Source: UBA6522 sp036231525 (GTDB lineage: Bacteria > Pseudomonadota > Gammaproteobacteria > Steroidobacterales > Rariloculaceae). Taken from it: a stretch of DNA of 7,764 nt. A program made the translations under genes and the position numbers. Positions within the stretch are counted from its first letter, which is position 1. Each line of letters opens with the position of its first letter. The DNA is taken from positions 1-7,764 of the forward strand of contig JAZAGZ010000082.1 in the NCBI GenBank assembly GCA_036231525.1, written 5' to 3'. The notes under the pieces are model-generated. The model was not told the DNA's origin and ran no database searches. It saw only the letters and a program-made list of their open reading frames with translations. Shown here piece after piece: positions 6,442-7,764 of this stretch.

Positions 6442-7539
6442 TTAGGGCTTGTTCGTCAAGCCCTCCCCTGATCTGCCGGCGAGCGTCGCGTGAATTTCTG
6501 CAAGCAGTGAAAGTGCAATCGACTCGGGGGCATCAGCACCGATGTCAATACCCACGGGGCCTCGTAACCGATCGCGCAACGCATCACCCGCAGACCCAAG
6601 TGCCCCAAGTAAACGGTCTCTGCGAGCGCGCGGGCCAAGCACTCCGATATAACTCACCTCGATGTCGGCGAGCTGTGCGAGATAAGTCTGATCAGTCAAT
6701 AAATGGTGGCTCATCACGATGATGGCATCAAAGGCGCTCGGATCAAGCTCGCGGCTCATTCTCGCGGGGTCGATGAGCAAAGCTTGCTCGGCCGCAGAGA
6801 ATACCCCTTTTTCGAGATAAGCGGGACGATGGTCCGCAATCGTGACGCGCCAACCTAACTCGGACGCCATGTTGACGACAGGCAGAGCGTCGAGGCCCCC
6901 ACCCAGCACCAATAGGCGCCGCAGCGGCTGCAAGGGCGCGTAGAGCACGGAGATACCATCCGTATCGCGCTCGAAATTTTGGCGACCGGCTTCACGCGCC
7001 CTGCGACATCCCGGCACGAGACCTTGCAAGGCCTGCGAGTCAACATCATCGCCATCCCAGAGCAAAGTCGTGCCCGCCGGAATCTTACCGTTACCGCTCT
7101 CAATCACGGTGGCGACGATAACCGGGGTAGACGCCATGAGACGTTCGGCGATCTCAGGAAAGGGCTCGTACCCTTTCTCCGCCAGGAGCGGCTGCAGGAA
7201 TACACGAATGAGCCCGTTGCAACCGACACCAAGGCCCCACAGGTCATCCGCTTCATCACGCATGTCATAGGTTATCGGAGATGGCTCGTTTGCCTCCGAG
7301 ACAGCACGTGCGCGCTCCGCCAGATCGCCCTCAAGACATCCACCACTGACTAAACCTTGGTAGTCCGCGTTGGCAGAGATGAGAATTCTGTGCCCCGCTT
7401 TCGTATAGGTCGAACCAGCAGTCTCATAGACCGTAGCAAGAACCATCCGCTCCCCACTCCGGCGCCAGGTCTCGAATGTCTGGATTAGCCCTCGGGCACT
7501 CATATCGGATGTCACGGGCTCACCATACAACGGGGACAT
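6442..7539 (-). CDS. XdhC/CoxI-family molybdenum-cofactor maturation protein
   Basis: This gene encodes 365 residues and is complete. XdhC proteins are cytoplasmic chaperones that bind molybdenum cofactor, help its sulfuration and insert it into xanthine-dehydrogenase-type hydroxylases. The N-terminal XdhC/CoxI domain shows AGSTYTKAGHRILI (41-54), SGGCLEGDLAERA (65-77, Cys68) and GLGVGCNGLIRVFLQP (102-117, Cys107). The C-terminal Rossmann domain shows VLGGGLDALPVV (211-222) with acidic ADHRP at the strand-2 end (235-239), IGVLGPRARRDRLL (298-311) and PVGIDIGADAPESIALSLLAEI (328-349), all family hallmarks. The start is uncertain: ATG 7539, or ATG 7503 (MSARGLIQTF), which better matches the usual N-terminus. 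No strong ribosome-binding site settles it. No molybdoenzyme gene is in the window, so the client is unknown. It is divergent from folE. Sampled GC is high (about 67% in 6841-6900). Confidence 0.92.
   Translation of the reverse strand: MSPLYGEPVTSDMSARGLIQTFETWRRSGERMVLATVYETAGSTYTKAGHRILISANADYQGLVSGGCLEGDLAERARAVSEANEPSPITYDMRDEADDLWGLGVGCNGLIRVFLQPLLAEKGYEPFPEIAERLMASTPVIVATVIESGNGKIPAGTTLLWDGDDVDSQALQGLVPGCRRAREAGRQNFERDTDGISVLYAPLQPLRRLLVLGGGLDALPVVNMASELGWRVTIADHRPAYLEKGVFSAAEQALLIDPARMSRELDPSAFDAIIVMSHHLLTDQTYLAQLADIEVSYIGVLGPRARRDRLLGALGSAGDALRDRLRGPVGIDIGADAPESIALSLLAEIHATLAGRSGEGLTNKP
6444..6464 (-). terminator. Hairpin at the xdhC stop codon, possible weak terminator or processing site
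   Basis: AGGGCTTG, a five-base loop (ACGAA), then CAAGCCCT form a perfect 8-bp stem on the minus strand. The stem covers the last xdhC codons and the first stop-codon base. The sequence after it (AATTCACATTTGG) is AT-rich but has no clear U-run, so classical intrinsic termination is doubtful. It could partly end the xdhC transcript or protect its 3' end. A weak possible promoter follows (TTCACA and TTTAAC, 19 bases apart), which would give the DUF481-rarA genes their own start. Confidence 0.4.
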
Positions 7540-7576
7540 CGGACCCGCAAAGCATCCTCAATAAGCCTGCGACGCC

Positions 7577-7605
7577 TTGCGTGAGCCGTTTGCCCACCTT
7601 AGACT
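7577..7605 (+). promoter_or_regulatory. Possible sigma70-type promoter for folE
   Basis: TTGCGT (7577-7582) and TAGACT (7600-7605) are 17 bases apart and about 50 bases before the folE GTG. The -10 matches 4 of 6 and the -35 3 of 6. The position and spacing are good, the match is modest. I found no convincing opposing promoter for xdhC in the same intergenic stretch. Confidence 0.33.
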
Positions 7606-7642
7606 GCCAGGCCCCGCTCATATGCCGCGCAGCGCAATGTTT

Positions 7643-7648
7643 GAGGAG
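7643..7648 (+). promoter_or_regulatory. Strong ribosome-binding site of folE
   Basis: GAGGAG lies 5 bases before the GTG at 7654. An in-frame TGA at 7642-7644 leaves this GTG as the first possible start. The ATG at 7637 is in another frame. Confidence 0.8.
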
Positions 7649-7653
7649 CCCGC

Positions 7654-7764
7654 GTGTCCCGTCCGACGAGAGAAGAAACCGAGAATGCCGTTCGAACACT
7701 CCTGAAATGGATTGGAGATGACCCTGATCGCGAGGGGCTCAAAGCGACGCCATCTCGCGTCGCG
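7654..7764 (+). CDS. folE: GTP cyclohydrolase I, N-terminal part (cut by the right edge)
   Basis: The first 37 codons from a GTG start are present, and the rest lies outside the window. FolE converts GTP to 7,8-dihydroneopterin triphosphate, the first step of folate (and some pterin) synthesis, in the cytoplasm. The visible sequence contains AVRTLLKWIGDDPDREGLKA and TPSRVA (residues 12-37). This is the highly conserved N-terminal helix region of FolE (family pattern LL.WIGDDPEREGL..TP.RVA). The catalytic zinc-binding Cys/His residues come later and cannot be checked. The GTG is fixed by a good ribosome-binding site and an in-frame stop just upstream. A possible promoter lies at 7577-7605. It is divergent from xdhC. 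Sequence identity is convincing despite the short length; the exact FolE isoform is not verifiable. Confidence 0.88.
   Translation, partial: MSRPTREETENAVRTLLKWIGDDPDREGLKATPSRVA

Noticed and set aside
6979..7353. Plus-strand open frame of 124 codons
   Set aside because: It is antisense to xdhC. Long antisense frames are expected in high-GC coding sequence, and the translation is arginine/threonine-rich without recognisable motifs.
7540..7653. Riboswitch or operator between xdhC and folE
   Set aside because: Only 114 bases are available. I could not build a convincing conserved aptamer or a repeated operator from it.
7744..7763. Inverted repeat GCGACGC / GCGTCGC at the right edge
   Set aside because: It is inside conserved folE codons (ATPSRVA region) in GC-rich sequence and is explained by coding constraint and composition.
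1..7764. tRNA, rRNA, CRISPR array, insertion sequence, prophage or defence system
   Set aside because: No cloverleaf-like segment, repeat-spacer array, transposase, integrase or terminal repeat was seen, and nearly all sequence is accounted for by eight conserved genes.

Overview
The window is ordinary bacterial chromosome from a Gram-negative organism. The evidence is many signal peptides, a predicted outer-membrane beta-barrel that ends in Phe, periplasmic c-type cytochromes and a PQQ enzyme. The RarA and FolE sequences look proteobacterial. An uncultivated aquatic or marine gammaproteobacterium is my best guess, but this is inference and the phylum is not proven. Seven genes read leftward (minus strand). 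One, at the right edge, reads rightward.

Left block (about 1-3490, minus strand): a compact periplasmic oxidation cluster. In transcription order it holds a secreted dihaem cytochrome c, a secreted PQQ beta-propeller dehydrogenase without its own haem domain, a small secreted DUF6152 protein, and a further secreted protein cut by the left edge. The last gene (1-453) has a TTG start and overlaps the preceding stop codon. The genes are tightly packed: the stop of the cytochrome gene lies inside the ribosome-binding site of the dehydrogenase gene. Electrons probably pass from an unknown alcohol or aldehyde substrate through PQQ to the dihaem cytochrome and then to the respiratory chain. The two small proteins have no assigned role.

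Middle block (3539-6391, minus strand): a DUF481 outer-membrane protein, the AAA+ ATPase RarA, and a secreted alpha/beta hydrolase. They are separated by 23 and 7 bases and are probably co-transcribed. Functionally the three have little in common.

Right block (6442-7764): an XdhC-family molybdoenzyme maturation factor on the minus strand, ending in a hairpin at its stop codon. It is divergent from the first 37 codons of folE (GTP cyclohydrolase I) on the plus strand. The intergenic region between them (7540-7653) holds a plausible folE promoter and a very good ribosome-binding site.

Four of the eight genes appear to use non-ATG starts (two GTG, two TTG). I see no tRNA, rRNA, CRISPR array, insertion sequence or phage feature. 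The most interesting unit is the four-gene PQQ/cytochrome/DUF6152 cluster, whose substrate and accessory proteins are uncharacterised.
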